From: DATBVX01 sp963696675
GTDB taxonomy: Bacteria; Pseudomonadota; Gammaproteobacteria; Steroidobacterales; Steroidobacteraceae
Assembly: GCA_963696675.1 (NCBI GenBank)
Contig: CAVOLM010000029.1
Span: 1-64,000, forward strand
DNA length: 64,000 bases
Direction of reading: 5' to 3'
Made by a program: the position numbers and the translations under genes. The notes beneath the pieces were generated by a model. That model was not told the origin of the DNA, did no database searches, and worked only from the letters and a program-made list of their open reading frames with translations. Shown here one piece after another: positions 62,735 to 64,000 of the stretch. Each line of letters starts with the position of its first letter. Position 1 is the first letter of the stretch.

Positions 62735-63823
62735 GTGTTTGGGGCGAGCACCTTGGCGGGCAAAGTCGCATCGATTCTGGCGACCGATATCGGCGGCACG
62801 TACGCGCGGCTCGCGCTCGTGGAGCCAGGTGAACGCGCGGCCCGTCGGCCGATAGTCAGCCGTTTCCAGCAGTACGCGTGCGCGGACTATCCCAGTCTCA
62901 GCGCGATATTCAGCGATTTTCTTTCTGGCGCCGATGGCGCCGCCGTCCGTTGCGCAACCATCGCGAGCGCCGGCTTTCCGGTCGGCGACACGATGCTGCA
63001 ATCGAATCTTCCCTGGCCGGTGTCGCTCAAGGAGCTGCGCGAGCGTTTCGGATTTCGCGATCTGACGCTCATCAACGATTTCGCGGCCATCGCATACGGC
63101 ACGCAGTTTCTCTCGCCGAAGGATACGACGCTGCTCAGCGGCGCCAACACCAAGCGAGAAGCGGGACCGACGCTGGTGATGGGTCCGGGAACCGGTCTCG
63201 GCGCCGCGGTGCTCGTTCCGCGCGAAGACCATCCGATGGTACTGAGCACCGAAGCAGGGCAGGTGGCGTTCGCGCCCACCACCGATCTCGAGATTGAAAT
63301 CCTCAAGGTCCTGCGCTCGCGCATGACGCATGTGTCGAACGAGAACATCGTCTCCGGCCCGGGACTCGTCAATCTGCACACGGCGCTGGGCGTCGTGAAC
63401 TCGGAGCGAACGCTGTATCGCACGCCGGCGGAGATCACGTCCGCGGCACTCGACGATGGCGAGCCCATGGCCAAGCAGGCACTCGATGTGTTCTGCGGGG
63501 CGATGGGCAGCGTGGCGGGACTCCTGACTCTCTTGTACGGCGCGCATGGCGGCGTGTTTCTCGCCGGCGGCGTGCTGCCACGGATCAAGGGCTATCTGCT
63601 CAAGAGCAGCTTCATGGAGCGCTTTGTCGGGACCAGCCCGATGCGCAGCCTCCTGGAACAGATTCCGGTGCACCTCATCGAGCACGGCCAACTCGGCGTG
63701 CTCGGTGCGGCGAGCTGGTTCGTGGACACCCATCCGGGAGGAGTGAAACAGACGTGGGAATTACCTTGCGGGCGAGCTGAAACACAGAGGGCGGTCGGGG
63801 CAGCGGTGCCCGCAGGCCGGTAG
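62735..63823 (+). CDS. glk: Glucokinase
   Basis: A 362-residue ROK-unrelated (Glk-type) hexokinase. ILATDIGGTYARLALVEPG is the phosphate-1 loop; LTLINDFAAIAYGT carries the catalytic aspartate; VMGPGTGLGAAVLVP is the adenosine loop; GGVFLAGGVLPRIKGYL follows. It phosphorylates glucose and possibly GlcNAc or glucosamine released inside the cell. GTG 62735 is the first codon; alternatives start nearer ILATDIGG. It stands between the operator and the TonB receptor gene, so the three are probably one unit. Confidence 0.9.
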   Translation: MFGASTLAGKVASILATDIGGTYARLALVEPGERAARRPIVSRFQQYACADYPSLSAIFSDFLSGADGAAVRCATIASAGFPVGDTMLQSNLPWPVSLKELRERFGFRDLTLINDFAAIAYGTQFLSPKDTTLLSGANTKREAGPTLVMGPGTGLGAAVLVPREDHPMVLSTEAGQVAFAPTTDLEIEILKVLRSRMTHVSNENIVSGPGLVNLHTALGVVNSERTLYRTPAEITSAALDDGEPMAKQALDVFCGAMGSVAGLLTLLYGAHGGVFLAGGVLPRIKGYLLKSSFMERFVGTSPMRSLLEQIPVHLIEHGQLGVLGAASWFVDTHPGGVKQTWELPCGRAETQRAVGAAVPAGR

Positions 63824-63855
63824 AGCTACTGGTAACCAATGAATAGGGGGAGTGT

Positions 63856-64000
63856 ATGAGTTCCAGCAGATCAATCTCGAGGGACATCAAGCAGATCCTG
63901 TATGGATCCGCGGTGGTCGCGCCGGACTGGGCAGCGCGGGCTATCGCGCATGCGCAGGCTACGGCGCTCGAGGTCGAAGAAGTCGTCGTGACAGGCATCC
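63856..64000 (+). CDS. TonB-dependent receptor, N-terminal start (3' cut by window edge)
   Basis: 48 codons are present. AGGGGGA lies 8 bases before ATG 63856. The N-terminus (MSSSRSISRDIKQIL) leads to a weak signal-like segment ending AIAHAQA, then ALEVEEVVVTGI, the typical TonB box and plug start of Xanthomonadales-type receptors. In this context it probably takes up chitooligosaccharide or GlcNAc across the outer membrane. Some residues in the signal region look odd (APDWAARA), so a compensating indel is possible. Confidence 0.8.
   Translation, partial: MSSSRSISRDIKQILYGSAVVAPDWAARAIAHAQATALEVEEVVVTGI

Overview
The window is high-GC, gene-dense DNA from a gammaproteobacterium, most likely from the Xanthomonadales / Nevskiales / Steroidobacter side. 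This is inferred from the block lolB-ispE-tRNA(Gln)-prs-rplY-pth-ychF, the nag cluster with an FucP-type transporter, glucokinase and a TonB-dependent receptor, and an ArsR-methyltransferase regulator beside metF/metH. No rRNA, CRISPR array or insertion sequence is visible.

Layout. 0-7 kb: end of hslO, an outer-membrane protein, an ArsR-methyltransferase regulator behind a perfect 20-bp palindrome, then metF and metH. 6.7-9.6 kb: a TauE/SafE exporter, a DapA-family deaminase and a 4-hydroxyproline epimerase (hydroxyproline use). 9.5-12.3 kb (minus strand): prmC, a cyclophilin, mtgA, ridA and a 40-residue remnant. 12.4-14.9 kb: cbs and a cystathionine gamma-lyase (reverse transsulfuration). 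14.9-25 kb: a low-oxygen/energy-stress island with a FixL-type haem-PAS kinase, FixJ, an acetate kinase fused to a PduL phosphotransacylase, a dihaem cytochrome c, three tandem-domain universal stress proteins and a P-type ATPase; two FixJ-like boxes lie before stress-protein genes. 25-27.4 kb (minus): a baeRF-type protein, an EF-hand protein and a hybrid histidine kinase. 27.5-36.1 kb: prfA diverging from the lolB-ychF block. 36.5-43.7 kb: a hydrogenase-4-like membrane complex (hyfB-C-E-F-G-I) whose large subunit has lost the nickel-binding cysteines. 43.7-52.1 kb: a porin, a cupin, a quinone oxidoreductase with a TetR regulator, DUF1761, and an operon of one GcvT-like and two FAD oxidoreductase genes. 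52.2-56.8 kb: phoD, a ferritin-like protein, gnd and pgl. 56.9-64 kb: N-acetylglucosamine use (nagA, NagB-II, GntR, LacI, nagP, glucokinase, TonB receptor) with clear LacI- and GntR-type operators.

Quality warning. About half of the longer conserved genes contain one or more single-base frameshifts, most often one extra base that doubles its neighbour, while the protein sequence on both sides stays conserved. This looks like uncorrected sequencing or assembly error rather than gene decay. Such genes are given here as single CDS features spanning the breaks, and the breaks are described in each entry. The density is highest at 36.9-39.8 kb and low after 47 kb.
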